64,000 bases of DNA. It comes from Anastatus disparis (lineage: Eukaryota; Arthropoda; Insecta; Hymenoptera; Eupelmidae). The number at the start of each line of letters is the position of its first letter. The stretch's first letter is position 1. A program made the translations under genes and the position numbers. The notes under the pieces are model-generated. The model was not told the origin of the DNA and searched no databases. It saw only the letters and a list, made by a program, of their open reading frames with translations. The stretch covers positions 1,908,001-1,972,000 of the forward strand of contig JAFFSR010000249.1 of the NCBI GenBank assembly GCA_017163975.1, in the 5' to 3' direction. This document shows positions 1-10,010 of this stretch, piece by piece.

Positions 1-692
1 GAAAAGCGGGAGATTTAAAAATACTTATTGAATAACATAAAAATCTTTATAAAATAAATTTATCAACGTCATAAATGACAAATATTTTGTTTTGACTTAT
101 GTTTTTATATGTTAATTGTTATTCAATGATATCAACAGTAGGGCTGTTGATATAATTAAATTGAAACATTTGTATTGAAATAATTCATCAGTTAATTTGA
201 TCATGCACATTTTATTAATTCAATTAATAAAATTTTGGTTGAATTGCAAGTCATACTTTTATTTTGACTTACGTTTTTTTTTTATTTTAACTGTTATTCA
301 ATTATATCAACATGCTGTTAAATTAACAGCACGATCGTATTTGGACTATATTAACTGCACAGATTCTGTTAGATCAAAAGGATTCTGTCAGATTAACAGC
401 AGATCTGTTAACCCTTTGAGGGGCACATTTTTCTGTAAAAAACGGGTTTTTTTGAGATTAATTGTTTATAACAAATACTTCAATTAATGAATATTTGCAA
501 TTTCTCTATAAAATCTAATAAATCAGGTATTCAAGAGTTCAAAAAGTCTTATAGATGTCTTAAAAAGGCATATACGTTTTAGAAATACGGAAAAATCCAA
601 AACCAAATAGGTGGGACAAATACGTACCACTGCCCCTCAAAGGGTTAAATCAATAACATTTCAGTTGATCTGATGAAATTTTTTTCTCAGTG
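1..692. mobile_element. Right end of a CACTGAG-type TA transposon (truncated by window)
   Basis: The terminus at 692 reads, on the minus strand, CACTGAGAAAAAAATTTC and is followed by TA (693-694). It shares its first 17 bases with both ends of the complete element at 10557-13844, so it is the same terminal type. The interior is AT-rich with short repeats of a CTGTTA/TAACAG motif (about 310-410). The left end lies outside the window. It is interrupted by the TTAA MITE at 412-644. No coding region is seen; the open frame at 197-487 has no protein-like character. Confidence 0.6.
412..644. mobile_element. piggyBac-like MITE with TTAA target duplication
   Basis: It is bounded by TTAA at 408-411 and 645-648. 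The terminal inverted repeats start CCCTTTGAGGGGCA and end TGCCCCTCAAAGGG. CCCT-type termini with TTAA duplications are typical of the piggyBac group. At 233 bp with no reading frame it is non-autonomous. It sits inside the CACTGAG-type element, so it is the younger insertion. Confidence 0.8.
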
Positions 693-718
693 TACCTATA
701 GCATTCACGAAACTCTGC

Positions 719-836
719 ATCTAAGCTCGGGCTGAGCTCGCCGCCAAGTTCTCTGCCAAGCTTGGCCCGAGCTCGGTACCAATGTCGGGCTGACATCGTA
801 AACTCGGCAGCCAATATTGGCCCGACCTCGCGGCAC
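719..836. repeat. GC-rich patch of two ~55-bp semi-palindromic units
   Basis: In otherwise AT-rich DNA this stretch is rich in GGGC, GAGCTC, CCGAGCTCGG and TTGGCCCGA. It can be read as two related units (about 721-777 and 778-832), each starting AA-GTCGGGCTGA-like and ending TTGGCCCGA-TCG-like, with local palindromes. No reading frame or RNA gene is recognised. It may be a short dispersed repeat or part of a SINE-like element. Confidence 0.4.
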
Positions 837-906
837 TTTAAAAAGTCTTCCCGGGCTAGTGGTAACTTAAAATTTTAAAAGTATGGTGGATTTACACACA
901 TATATA

Positions 907-1964
907 CAAAGTGGGGTCCAATAAAATGGAGCCACCCTTGAAAAAAAAAGTACTAATTAAAAAATTTTGTATCTCAACAAATGAGGGTTATGCAGAACTC
1001 TACGACCACTCATTTTAAACGTATTCGTAAGGACTTTTTAATGGTATATTGGCAATTTAATTTTGAGTACTTGTCTGGAAAATATTACGACTTAAAAATA
1101 GAAAGAAAAAAATTTTTTTTGCTTGTATTTAAATTTGAATTATTTTTCGGAAAATGATGGTAGAAAAATTTTACACCGCTAGTTTTAAATGTATTTTGCT
1201 CAACTTGAAATTTATTTTTTATTTTTTTTTCTAGGTTCAAAATTGACCGAGGTTTAGCGATTTTTGTTCGAAAAAAGGGTCTTTTATTTTTCCAATATCT
1301 GCTTAATGAGAGGAGATATAGAAAAATGCCAAATAGAATAAAAGAGTATTTTTGTATGTAGAATAACCTTAAATTTTCTCAAAATTTTTTGTGCATTTTA
1401 ATTTTTTTGATATTGTTGCGGTATTCTCATATACATATATATCATACTCTTATGAGTACCGCAACAATATCAAAAAAATTAAAATGCACAAAAAATTTTG
1501 AGAAAATTTAAGGTTATTCTACATACAAAAATATACTCTTTTTTATTGGGCATTTTTCTATATCTCCTCTCATTAAGCAGATATCGGAAAAATAAAAAAA
1601 ACCCTTTTCTTGAACATAAATCGCTTAATCTCGGTCAATTTTGAACCTAGAAAAAAAAATAAAAAATAAATTTCAAGTTGAGCAAAATACCTTTAAAACT
1701 AGCGGTGCAAAATTTTTCTACCATCATTTTCCGAAAAATGATTCAAATTTAAACACGAGCGAAAAATTTTTTTTTTTCTATTTTTATGTCATAATATTTT
1801 CCAGACAAGTACTCAAAATTAAATTGCCAATTTACCATTAGAAAGTCCTTACGTTTAAAATGAGTGGTCGTAAAGTTCTGTACGACCCTTATTTGTTGAG
1901 ATACAAAATTTCTTAATCAATATTTTTTTTCTCACGGGTGACTCCATTTTATTGGACCCCACTG
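907..1964. mobile_element. Foldback (fully palindromic) Tc1/mariner-type MITE
   Basis: The two halves are near-perfect reverse complements, meeting around 1425-1445 next to GATATTGTTGCGGTA and its complement. The right end is GGACCCCACTG followed by TA (1965-1966); the left end after TA (905-906) is CAAAGTGGGGTCC, with two extra bases. TA flanks and a CAGTG-like terminus suggest the Tc1/mariner group. It is about 1,058 bp with arms of ~0.52 kb. The open frame at 1641-1841 is within the right arm and not a gene. Confidence 0.8.
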
Positions 1965-2032
1965 TATATGGTTTCCTTTTTTGTTTCATAACTTCACTGA
2001 ATAAACAATTTCATAAATTAATTTTTCCTTAA

Positions 2033-2410
2033 GAATTGGCCGTATAGCTTTGTCCTTGTCTAATCTAAATTTTCGTTATAATTAATAGATTAAATATGTA
2101 TATACAAATGTAGAGGCTGAGCGCTGTAGAGCAAAAAACGAGCAAAGGATTCTATTCTATGAGAAAATATAAGATTTTAATATTTTCCGAGTATAATCTG
2201 AAACGGAGAAAACAATTGAACTTCAGTTTATTTTTTCCGTTTCGGACTATACTCGGAAAATAATGAAAATTTTATATTTTTTATAGAATAAAATCCTTCG
2301 CTCGATTTTCGCTCTACAGCGCTCAGCCCCTACATTTGTATATGCATATTTAATTTATTAATTATAACGAAAATTTATATTAGACGAGGACAGGGCTATA
2401 CGGCCGACTC
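2033..2410. mobile_element. TTAA foldback A (378 bp)
   Basis: It is bounded by TTAA (2029-2032 and 2411-2414). The arms of about 180 bp are complementary and meet near 2220 (GAACTTCAGTT). The terminal ~30 bases contain GGCCGTATAGC and GTCCTTGTCTAATC, shared with the other TTAA foldbacks of this window. A mirror copy of the same element lies at 9341-9718. Confidence 0.85.
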
Positions 2411-2414
2411 TTAA

Positions 2415-2618
2415 GTTGAGCGCAATAGATATCATTATTACGAATATCTATGCACAAGAAAAAAAGAATTATATTGCATTGATTTTGAGAAAAGTAAGGA
2501 ATGTTGAAGTAAAAGGTTATATTTATAAAAGTTCTTACTTTTCTCAAAAACAACGCAATAGAATTATTTTTCCTTCTGCATAAATATTCTTAATAATAAT
2601 GTCTATCGCACTCAACTC
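2415..2618. mobile_element. TTAA foldback B (204 bp)
   Basis: Bounded by TTAA at 2411-2414 (shared with A) and 2619-2622. The arms begin GTTGAGCGCAATAGA and end TCTATCGCACTCAACTC; the inner arm includes TTTTGAGAAAAGTAAG and its complement. Its sequence is unlike A and C. The mirror copy is at 9133-9336. Confidence 0.8.
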
Positions 2619-2649
2619 TTAATTTGCAGATACAACAATTAATACTTAA

Positions 2650-3000
2650 AAGGCGGCCGTATAGCTCTGTCCTTGTCTAATCTAAATTTTCGTTGTTATT
2701 AATAAATTAAATATTATTATACAAAAGTAAGGGCATAGTCCAATAGATTTCAGAACGAGCAAACGATCCTACTCTATGAAAAAATATAAAATTTTCATTA
2801 GTTTTTGAGTGAGGTTTGAAACGGGAAAACAATTGAACTTGATAACTGTTTTTCCGTTTCAGACCTCACTCGAAAACTAATGAAAATTTTATATTTTTTC
2901 ATAGAGTAGGATCGTTTGTTCGTTCTGAAATCTATTGGACTATGCCCTTACTCTTGTATAACAATATTTAATTTATTAATAACAACGAAAATTTAGATTA
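2650..3000. mobile_element. TTAA foldback C, left and central part, split by LINE 1
   Basis: It starts after TTAA 2646-2649 with GGCGGCCGTATAGC-like sequence. Its palindrome centre is near 2840 (GAACTTGATAACTG). It would end with GACAAGGACAGAGC... but is interrupted at 3000 by the LINE; the missing 28 bases resume at 9074-9101, followed by TTAA 9102-9105. Restored length is about 379 bp, the same size as foldback A. Confidence 0.8.
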
Positions 3001-3533
3001 GATTAGATTATTAGATTATATATTGTTTATTTTGTATTATAATTACAAAAAAGCGTAAAAATTACAAATAAAGTTGAAAAAATACATAAAAATACTTTAA
3101 ATAGCCTTGCACATATAAAATCAAAATAGTAAAGTATGATATCACAGTCATAAAACATAATAGAGATAGTAATACTGTAATAGTAAGTCAATAAATTAAA
3201 TAAAAGTGATATCACAGATAACACGAATAAATACACGCAAAAAGTATAAATAATATAGTTAAAAATCAGTTTCAATATCTATCAGTCAAAATAATTACAT
3301 AAAATCAAGCGTGTAAAGAGCGCAGTCAAAATATCAGCAGTATACAGTAAGTTAAAATCACAGCAAAGTTGAATGTACAGTAATATACAAGTCAATCTGA
3401 TAAAAATATAATCATTCACTCTATGCACACACATCCTACATACACGCCAATAAATACAATCATGCCTTAAATCTATAAAGGGTACATCACATAATAAATT
3501 AACACATATGATATAGTCCGAAAATAATACTGT

Positions 3534-6395
3534 TTAATCGAGGTCGAGTAAAAACCTCCTCAGAGCGGCTTTAAACCTGCTGATTGATGGAAGATTTTTA
3601 ATATCAGCAGGTAGGAAGTTCCAAAAATGCGCACCTTGAACTTGAAAGGAATTTCTTCCAGTCTCAGTGCGCACGAAGGGCACCGCAAGATCTTTAATCT
3701 CACCCCTAGTGGTCGCTCTGGGTATATATCTAGTGAAGAGACCCACTAGATATTCGGGAGTATTCATACGTACGATTTTGTACATAAGTACAGCCATAAA
3801 ATACTGTCCCCTTGAATCAGTACGTAGCCAACCCAAAGCATGTCTATGGGGAGAGATGTGATCACCCATTCTTACGCCTAATACATATCTCACACATGAA
3901 TTTTGCATTGTCTGTAGCCGTCTTCGTAACTCCTGCGAAGCATCGAGCAAAACCACTGAGCAGTAATCAAGATGTGGAAACAGCAGGGCGGTTGCGAGCT
4001 GCTTACGCAGAGCCTCAGTGGTGTACCGACGGAAAACCCGCAGGCTATAAATCACTCTATTGAATTTTTTAGTCAACATATTAATATGCGGTTCCCACGA
4101 CAGTTTAGAGTCGAGTACAACACCAAGGCTCGTAACGGTGTCAGAGAAAGGAATACCGATACCGCTCCCCAGGTCAATCGTCCTTGGCTCACCCGAATAA
4201 AAATTTTTAATAAAACGATTACTTCCAAAGACGATCGCTTTTGTTTTACTAGCATTCAAAGTGAGAGAAACACCAGCAGCCCACCCCGACACCACCCTGG
4301 CCGCCCTCTGTAAAATACGAATCCCCTCGTCCACATCATCATAAGGGACCTGTGTATAAATTTGAAGATCATCCGCATACAGCAGATGCCCGACGCAACC
4401 AGAGTCCAGTGCGTCACGTACGTCATTTATGTAAAGGCAAAACAACAGAGGCCCCAGCACCGAACCCTGAGGTACTCCTAGATTGATTAGCCAATTCGAT
4501 TCCTCCTTTAAATGTGTGGAAACCATTTGTTTCATACCTGATAAATAGGAGTTAATCCATCCGAGTGCGGCCCTGGAGAACCCTATCGATCTAAGCCTCG
4601 CAAGAAGTTTGGAGGTAGAGATCGTGTCGAATGCCTTACTAAAGTCAAAAAGTAGCAGTAACGTGACAAGTTTCCTGTCTAGACCTGACCTTATATCGTC
4701 TGTAAGCTTAAGTACAGCAGTCTGCGTAGAATGGTTTTTCCTGAAGCCCGTCTGCATAGGATCAAGCAATTTTTTGGATGTAATGTACTCCTGCAGTTGG
4801 TCATGGGCGATCTTCTCAAGAACCTTTGAAAGAAAACATAAGATGGCTATAGGCCTAAAATCTTTTGGTTGCTTAGGTGCAGCACACTTTTTCAATGGTA
4901 TAATACGTGCTTGTTTCCAACGGCAAGGGAAGACCCCCCGTGCAAAAGAGGAGTTGAACAGAGTCACAAGATGTTCACCAATAAATGGTAAAGCTTCAAC
5001 TATCACGCTTTGCGGAATGCCATCCTCACCACAAGCCTGTGAGGAAAAATGTGAAATTGCAAGAACAACATCATTAAAACTAATTGGTTTAAAGGTAAAG
5101 CCACTTTCATTGCATTGAGAAAGAATTCTCAATCGCTCTTCACTATCCTCCTGCGGCGAGACTGACACCCCAGCAAAGTGCGCATTAAGCTCATCCGGAG
5201 TGAATCCATTCAAATCCCCTTGAGGTCCGGATAGCAGTCCCAGGTCTCTCAACTCCTTCCAGACATTACCACCCGCAAAAGCATCAAACAGTCTATTGTG
5301 AATATAAGCAGTCTTAGCATGGTCTGTGCGTTCGTCTACCACCCTACGCAACTGCAGAAATTCAAGGAGATACTGCTTGTCCTCTGTCCGTTTGTATCTA
5401 CGATATGTAGCATCTCTCTTACGCCGCATCCGCGACAATTCTTCATCTACCCATGGAAACTTATTCTTATTAGGCTTGAGCGCTTTCAACGGCGCCAAAT
5501 TCTCGATTGCAGCAGTGAGATTGTCACAGAGGCAACCAAGTGCAGATTTAGCGTCAACTGTGTCAGTCATAAGCGGCGACCAATCACAGCCGGCAAGTTT
5601 CTCTTCCAATGCAGTTAGACAAATATTTTTATAGTTTCTATACATGATAGGTTTTTGATCTAAAGTTATAGTGTTGCAAGGCAAACAGACGTCAATTAAA
5701 TTATGCCGACTGTGAAAGCTCGCCGGTAGGTTTTGTGCATCAAGCACCACGTCGTTGTCATCAACAAAGATCAGGTCAATCCACGTGTGAGACGTAGGAG
5801 TATGATGCGTAGCACCGTGCTGGACCAACTGTAACGAAAGCTCAGCTGACAGCTTACTAAAAAACTTAGCATCACTGCTCTCTTTAAGGAGATCGGCATT
5901 CAAGTCCCCCATTATAATTTTATGGGAATAGTGCGAACAAAAATTTCTCAAATCAATCAACAAATTAGAGTTTCTAGTAAACGAAACAGCAGGAGGACGA
6001 TAAATGACAGAAACTAGCACGGGCTCGGAGCCGCCAACTTGCACAGAACAGAAAATATATTCAGGCACCTCCGGCTTACCGCCACTATTACTAGTTTGCG
6101 TCTCCGAAGTGGCCAAAATAGTGCATTTTAGATTATCCTTAATATACAAGGCAACTCCTCCACCACGCAAGTTTCTGTCCTGTCTAAACACTTTGTACCC
6201 CCCGACTCGAATGACGTCATCCGATACAGACGGACCCAGCCAGGTCTCAGCAACTTCAAATATGTCGTAAGAATGATAACCACTTAAAAGTTCACGCATC
6301 TGCCCAATATGAGCTCTCAAAGAGGTCACATTCAGAAAGCACGCGCGCAGTTCACCCCTCCTCCCTATTCGACTCTCCGAAGAGGACCAGCGCAG
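3534..6395 (-). CDS. LINE 1 ORF2: endonuclease and reverse transcriptase
   Basis: This polyprotein nicks target DNA and copies the LINE RNA at the nick. The open frame begins right after the ORF1 stop and has no early ATG. Counting from the GTG at 6329, the AP-like endonuclease shows AETWL (Glu 28), GGGVALY, IYRPP (109-113), MGDLNADL (140-147), TWIDLIF (182-188) and SRHNL. The RT shows FRPIAIL (491-497), FDFSKAFD (561-568), GVPQGSVLGPLLF (618-630) and the catalytic YADD (651-654). Continuing to a TAA at 3534, it is about 950 residues with no stop or frameshift, normal for CR1-type ORF2. Only 22 codons separate the ORF1 stop from this GTG, and all are in the ORF1 frame, so ORF2 could be made by UGA readthrough or by reinitiation. 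Confidence 0.92.
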   Translation of the reverse strand: MRWSSSESRIGRRGELRACFLNVTSLRAHIGQMRELLSGYHSYDIFEVAETWLGPSVSDDVIRVGGYKVFRQDRNLRGGGVALYIKDNLKCTILATSETQTSNSGGKPEVPEYIFCSVQVGGSEPVLVSVIYRPPAVSFTRNSNLLIDLRNFCSHYSHKIIMGDLNADLLKESSDAKFFSKLSAELSLQLVQHGATHHTPTSHTWIDLIFVDDNDVVLDAQNLPASFHSRHNLIDVCLPCNTITLDQKPIMYRNYKNICLTALEEKLAGCDWSPLMTDTVDAKSALGCLCDNLTAAIENLAPLKALKPNKNKFPWVDEELSRMRRKRDATYRRYKRTEDKQYLLEFLQLRRVVDERTDHAKTAYIHNRLFDAFAGGNVWKELRDLGLLSGPQGDLNGFTPDELNAHFAGVSVSPQEDSEERLRILSQCNESGFTFKPISFNDVVLAISHFSSQACGEDGIPQSVIVEALPFIGEHLVTLFNSSFARGVFPCRWKQARIIPLKKCAAPKQPKDFRPIAILCFLSKVLEKIAHDQLQEYITSKKLLDPMQTGFRKNHSTQTAVLKLTDDIRSGLDRKLVTLLLLFDFSKAFDTISTSKLLARLRSIGFSRAALGWINSYLSGMKQMVSTHLKEESNWLINLGVPQGSVLGPLLFCLYINDVRDALDSGCVGHLLYADDLQIYTQVPYDDVDEGIRILQRAARVVSGWAAGVSLTLNASKTKAIVFGSNRFIKNFYSGEPRTIDLGSGIGIPFSDTVTSLGVVLDSKLSWEPHINMLTKKFNRVIYSLRVFRRYTTEALRKQLATALLFPHLDYCSVVLLDASQELRRRLQTMQNSCVRYVLGVRMGDHISPHRHALGWLRTDSRGQYFMAVLMYKIVRMNTPEYLVGLFTRYIPRATTRGEIKDLAVPFVRTETGRNSFQVQGAHFWNFLPADIKNLPSISRFKAALRRFLLDLD

Positions 6396-8258
6396 TCATT
6401 GGGGAGAGGCTCTATCTAAGGATATTGCATGATTTTTAATTAATTCCTGATTCGAACTCATCCCGCTATTATGAGGTTTACATTTATCATTATCAGTAGT
6501 TCCATTATTTGTTAGAGCTTCATCGTGTTTCTCAAAATCAGTTACTTTAACATTTTTCTTTACAATACATTTAGATTTATCTAATATTTCATTCAAATCA
6601 TGTTCACTTTCAAATTTGTGCGCTCTCTCCCCTCTCTCCCTCCTCACCATTAATTTACCACCTCTATGCCAAACAAACTTGCAACCTTTTCCTTTAGCAT
6701 ACTTTTTAAGATTTTTAAATTTAATATATTTATCTTTTTCAAGATACTCATTTATATATATTTGAGAATGGTGCTTGGTGGTAGAAAAACTGCCGAGGAG
6801 GGAGGGATCCAGATCCGCTGTCGAAAAACCCGTTAATCTACGCCTAGCCATAAATACCTTCTGCGCCAAGTCATCTCCAGAAAGTCTAACCAACAATGAG
6901 AACGCAATACTCGGACCGCCAACGATCTCAGGCCCAGCAGACGTCCTGCCCTTATTTTTATTTTCAGAATTAGAGATCTCAGTAACAGATACAATATTTG
7001 AACGTTCAAAAGTCGGAAGTATGGTTCCCAGAACAGCGCAAGCATAATCCTCCAGCCCAACATTAGCCGCAGAGCAGTCCAGTCCACTGGATATCACCAA
7101 GACACTATTCCCAGAACCACACCTCTTCACAGTATGACAGGATGCCTCTCTGGTACTATCTGTATGTGCTTTTACTAATTGTTCATCGTTTGAATCAACA
7201 GGTGCTTCAGTGCATGTGTTATGAGAGCTACTATCTTTACGTTCAAATGATTGTGTTATATTCGAATTTACAGGCATATCAGTGTTAGTGTTGGTGTTGA
7301 TTAAGTGTTCGTCCTGGGCCGTGAGATCATTAACGGTCTGCACCACCTCAGCCACCCCGGTCATAAGTTGAGAAAAGTTGCTGTCCATTCCATTAAATTC
7401 ATTACCTAAAAATGCTTGCACATTATTAAAATTAGTCGTGAGAGATTTGAAAAACTTTTCATACATGCCATTTAGAGCAGACAACAACTCCTTCTCTAAA
7501 GTACCTATCATACCCCTGAGTTTACGATTCTCCTCTAGCAGCTGCGTCTGCCCAGCATGTAAATTCTTAATAATTTCATTTTGACTCTCCATTTTGTTCA
7601 CGATATCCTGCAGACCCTTGTCAGTATTTATAATATGGCTCTCAAGAGCCGGAAGTCGATTAAGATCATTTTGAATCAGATCGAGCCTGCAGGATAGCGC
7701 GCTCTCCAAAGCAGACACAGCTGCCTTTACTGAGGAAGAATCAGCTACATCATTACTCTGCTTAAGACCACCATTTTTACCCTTACTAATATTGTTATCT
7801 GGGGTGACCAATGCAGCACCACCTCTAAATTTTTCATTAATTAAATTGATACTTATGCTATGTTCCCCTCTAGCTACCGCAGAACAGCGCGAATTGGTCC
7901 TCTTCTTAATCACAGAGTGTTCTTGAGCTTTCTTAATCGGTGCGACAGGTGAGCATCCTCGTGATGGAGTAGAAGCAACGATAGGCCGGGCTATAGGAGC
8001 GCCTCGCATAGTGGCACTGCGTGGTCCAGCGCCAGTGCCAGTAAGTGGGGCAGTGGGAGAAGCGATAAGTCGGCTAGCTATACATTTCTCACAATCATAT
8101 TTCGGATTACCATCGTTATCATGAGGCACGCACTTCATACATTTTACATGGCAGCGCTGCCGGCATGTAAAACACTGTATTAATTTTTTCGACCCTCTTA
8201 TATTATCAGCGGGAAAACCGCAGATGACGCAGCAGTCCTTGATGGTAATTTGTGACAT
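6396..8258 (-). CDS. LINE 1 ORF1: PHD-finger, coiled-coil nucleic-acid-binding protein
   Basis: 620 residues from an ATG at 8258. The N-terminus carries a PHD-like zinc finger with Cys 10/13, 29/32, His 37/Cys 40 and Cys 56/59. A Ser/Thr/basic linker follows, then a heptad-like coiled coil at about 170-275 (QNEIIKNLHAGQTQLLEENR region) that probably oligomerises the protein. The C-terminal ~100 residues include INEYLEKDKYIKFKNLKKYA and a basic stretch, resembling the C-terminal domain of other CR1-type ORF1 proteins and baculovirus FP25-like proteins. ORF1 proteins coat the LINE RNA in the retrotransposition particle. It ends CCC CAA TGA, in the same frame as ORF2; AATGA also offers an overlapping ATG, but that frame closes after 15 codons. 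Confidence 0.9.
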   Translation of the reverse strand: MSQITIKDCCVICGFPADNIRGSKKLIQCFTCRQRCHVKCMKCVPHDNDGNPKYDCEKCIASRLIASPTAPLTGTGAGPRSATMRGAPIARPIVASTPSRGCSPVAPIKKAQEHSVIKKRTNSRCSAVARGEHSISINLINEKFRGGAALVTPDNNISKGKNGGLKQSNDVADSSSVKAAVSALESALSCRLDLIQNDLNRLPALESHIINTDKGLQDIVNKMESQNEIIKNLHAGQTQLLEENRKLRGMIGTLEKELLSALNGMYEKFFKSLTTNFNNVQAFLGNEFNGMDSNFSQLMTGVAEVVQTVNDLTAQDEHLINTNTNTDMPVNSNITQSFERKDSSSHNTCTEAPVDSNDEQLVKAHTDSTREASCHTVKRCGSGNSVLVISSGLDCSAANVGLEDYACAVLGTILPTFERSNIVSVTEISNSENKNKGRTSAGPEIVGGPSIAFSLLVRLSGDDLAQKVFMARRRLTGFSTADLDPSLLGSFSTTKHHSQIYINEYLEKDKYIKFKNLKKYAKGKGCKFVWHRGGKLMVRRERGERAHKFESEHDLNEILDKSKCIVKKNVKVTDFEKHDEALTNNGTTDNDKCKPHNSGMSSNQELIKNHAISLDRASPQ

Positions 8259-9067
8259 GGTTTAAGCTGTATAAGATGTCAAGAGAAGTGAGAGAATAAA
8301 TATAATAGAAAAGAAATAAAAGATAGCAGCAAGAGCAGCGTCAGAGAAATAAAAATAGCAATAAAAGCAAAACAAAAATAAAGATGGCCTGTGAAACTCT
8401 CCGCCCAAGTATATCACATTTAAAATTAAATATAAAAGAAATAAGTCATATAGTAAAAGAAAAGCAGCATAATAAGCTGTTTGAAATTCGCGCATCAAAT
8501 ATATAAAATCAAAAGGCCAGATGGAAACGCGCCTTAAGTATGTTAATTACCTGTCACTTATCCATAGAGTAGATAAGACAGTAAACAAGGTAACCCATAG
8601 ATGGAGCCACTAATGACGCACTTAAAAGATTCACCTAAGGGATAGTAAATTTGGCGCCAAAAATATTGTAGGTTATGTAGCAAATGCATAACCTATATGC
8701 AACACATGCATAAACCATAAAGATGCAACTGCGTCCCCCCACTGCACCACCACTCAACACCCAACTTCCCAGGCATAACAACAAACCAGCAATGCTCCAG
8801 CCATTCCGCAACCGTCAGCAACAGCAGCACAAGCAACAACAAAAAAATGACAATGCTGGTAGAGTATTGCACGAAGACAGAAAAACGTCCAGGGTCCGAG
8901 AGATGCAGATGCACAAGTGCAAGCAAGTCAAGCCAAGCCTTGAGGACCCCCAGCTGGACGATTCTCTGTAAAAAGATTCACTCGGCAGAGTGAAATAAAA
9001 AGTATTAGAAGACAAAAAGACAGAGCCGAAGCAGCGTGTCAGTGAATACTTACAGGCGGAGAGGGAG
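8259..9067 (-). promoter_or_regulatory. LINE 1 5' untranslated / internal promoter region
   Basis: No protein-like reading frame is seen. The stretch contains CAG/CAA-rich sequence (about 8800-8850) and is GC-richer than the flanks. LINEs of this type carry their promoter inside the 5' UTR; that role here is inferred from position only. The small open frames in 8262-9078 have simple-sequence composition. Confidence 0.5.
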
Positions 9068-9722
9068 AGATTAGACAAGGACAGAGCTATACGGCCGCCT
9101 CTTAAGTATTAATTGTTGTATCTGCAAATTAAGAGTTGAGTGCGATAGACATTATTATTAAGAATATTTATGCAGAAGGAAAAATAATTCTATTGCGTTG
9201 TTTTTGAGAAAAGTAAGAACTTTTATAAATATAACCTTTTACTTCAACATTTCTTACTTTTCTCAAAATCAATGCAATATAATTCTTTTTTTCTTGTGCA
9301 TAGATATTCGTAATAATGATATCTATTGCGCTCAACTTAAGAGTCAGCCGTATAGCCCTGTCCTCGTCTAATCTAAATTTTCGTTATAATTAATAAATTA
9401 AATATGCATATACAAATGTAGGGGCTGAGCGCTGTAGAGCGAAAATCGAGCAAAGGATTTTATTCTATAAAAAATATAAAATTTTCATTATTTTCCGAGT
9501 ATAGTCCGAAACGGAAAAAATAAACTGAAGTTCAATTGTTTTCTCCGTTTCAGACTATACTCGGAAAATATTAAAATCTTATATTTTCTCATAGAATAGA
9601 ATCCTTTGCTCGTTTTTTGCTCTACAGCGCTCAGCCTCTACATTTGTATATACATATTTAATCTATTAATTATAACGAAAATTTAGATTAGACAAGGACA
9701 AAGCTATACGGCCTCATCTTAA
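9068..9722. repeat. Mirror half of the hierarchical palindrome (end of C, spacer, B', A')
   Basis: 9074-9101 completes foldback C. A 23-bp spacer (9106-9128) is the complement of 2623-2645. TTAA foldback B' is 9133-9336 (204 bp) and A' is 9341-9718 (378 bp), with TTAA at 9129-9132, 9337-9340 and 9719-9722. Element lengths match the left half exactly. Together with 2029-3000 this makes one palindrome of about 1.6 kb once the LINE is removed. Confidence 0.85.
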
Positions 9723-9729
9723 GTAAAGA

Positions 9730-9776
9730 ATGAAAAATTTAATTAGACAAGGACAGTAAATCCGGCTTACTCTTAA
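9730..9776. repeat. Remnant end of a TTAA foldback
   Basis: The sequence contains ATTAGACAAGGACAG and ends CTTACTCTTAA, matching the right terminus of the A/C family. No left end is seen, so it is a solo terminus. Confidence 0.45.
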
Positions 9777-9799
9777 TATATTTAGGCCATGACTAAATA

Positions 9800-10006
9800 A
9801 CAGAAATTGTAAAATTAGGCCATTTTTATCTCAAATTTATTATTAGGGATTCGTAACTACTCCTGAAATAAAAATTTAAATTAAAAAAGTTAAATCTCAT
9901 AATTATATTAATTTACCGTGAATTTTTTTTTTATATATGTTTTATAGACTAAAATTAAACGACTATCCAAGCTTCAGTTCATTTAAACGACAGAAACTAC
10001 CTCTAT
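9800..10006. repeat. Diverged ~140-bp tandem repeat, left block
   Basis: Related units recur around an ACTACYYC motif (about 9857 and 9994). The same unit continues after the inserted elements at 10396-10461 and again at 16785-17240. Motifs include CCAGAAATTTTCTT, TATGTTTTATAGACTAAA and AGGTTGAAAT. No gene is seen. This appears to be the older host sequence into which the neighbouring elements inserted. Confidence 0.5.
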
Positions 10007-10010
10007 TTAA

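Larger units (their letters stand above)
3001..9067 (-). mobile_element. Full-length non-LTR retrotransposon (CR1-like LINE), LINE 1
   Basis: About 6.07 kb on the minus strand. From 5' to 3' it has a 5' UTR (9067-8259), ORF1, ORF2, a ~0.53-kb 3' UTR and a tail of TAATC repeats (about 3001-3025). A 6-base duplication AGATTA flanks it (2995-3000 and 9068-9073), which is the signature of target-primed insertion. It splits foldback C, so it is younger than the surrounding palindrome. PHD-bearing ORF1, apurinic-type endonuclease and the RT motifs fit the CR1/L2/Kiri/Daphne group; the exact clade is not certain. Both ORFs are open, which suggests a recent and possibly still functional copy. Confidence 0.9.

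Noticed and set aside
1641..1841. 66-codon plus-strand frame
   Set aside because: It lies in the right arm of a foldback MITE and is low-complexity Lys/Phe.
2033..2410. miRNA precursor or other structured RNA gene
   Set aside because: Arms of ~180 bp with TTAA flanks and many copies fit a foldback transposon better; hairpin RNA output remains possible but is not shown.
3667..6270. Plus-strand frames inside the LINE
   Set aside because: They are antisense shadows of ORF2.
6775..7584. Frames overlapping LINE ORF1 in other frames or strand
   Set aside because: They are shadows of the 620-residue ORF1.
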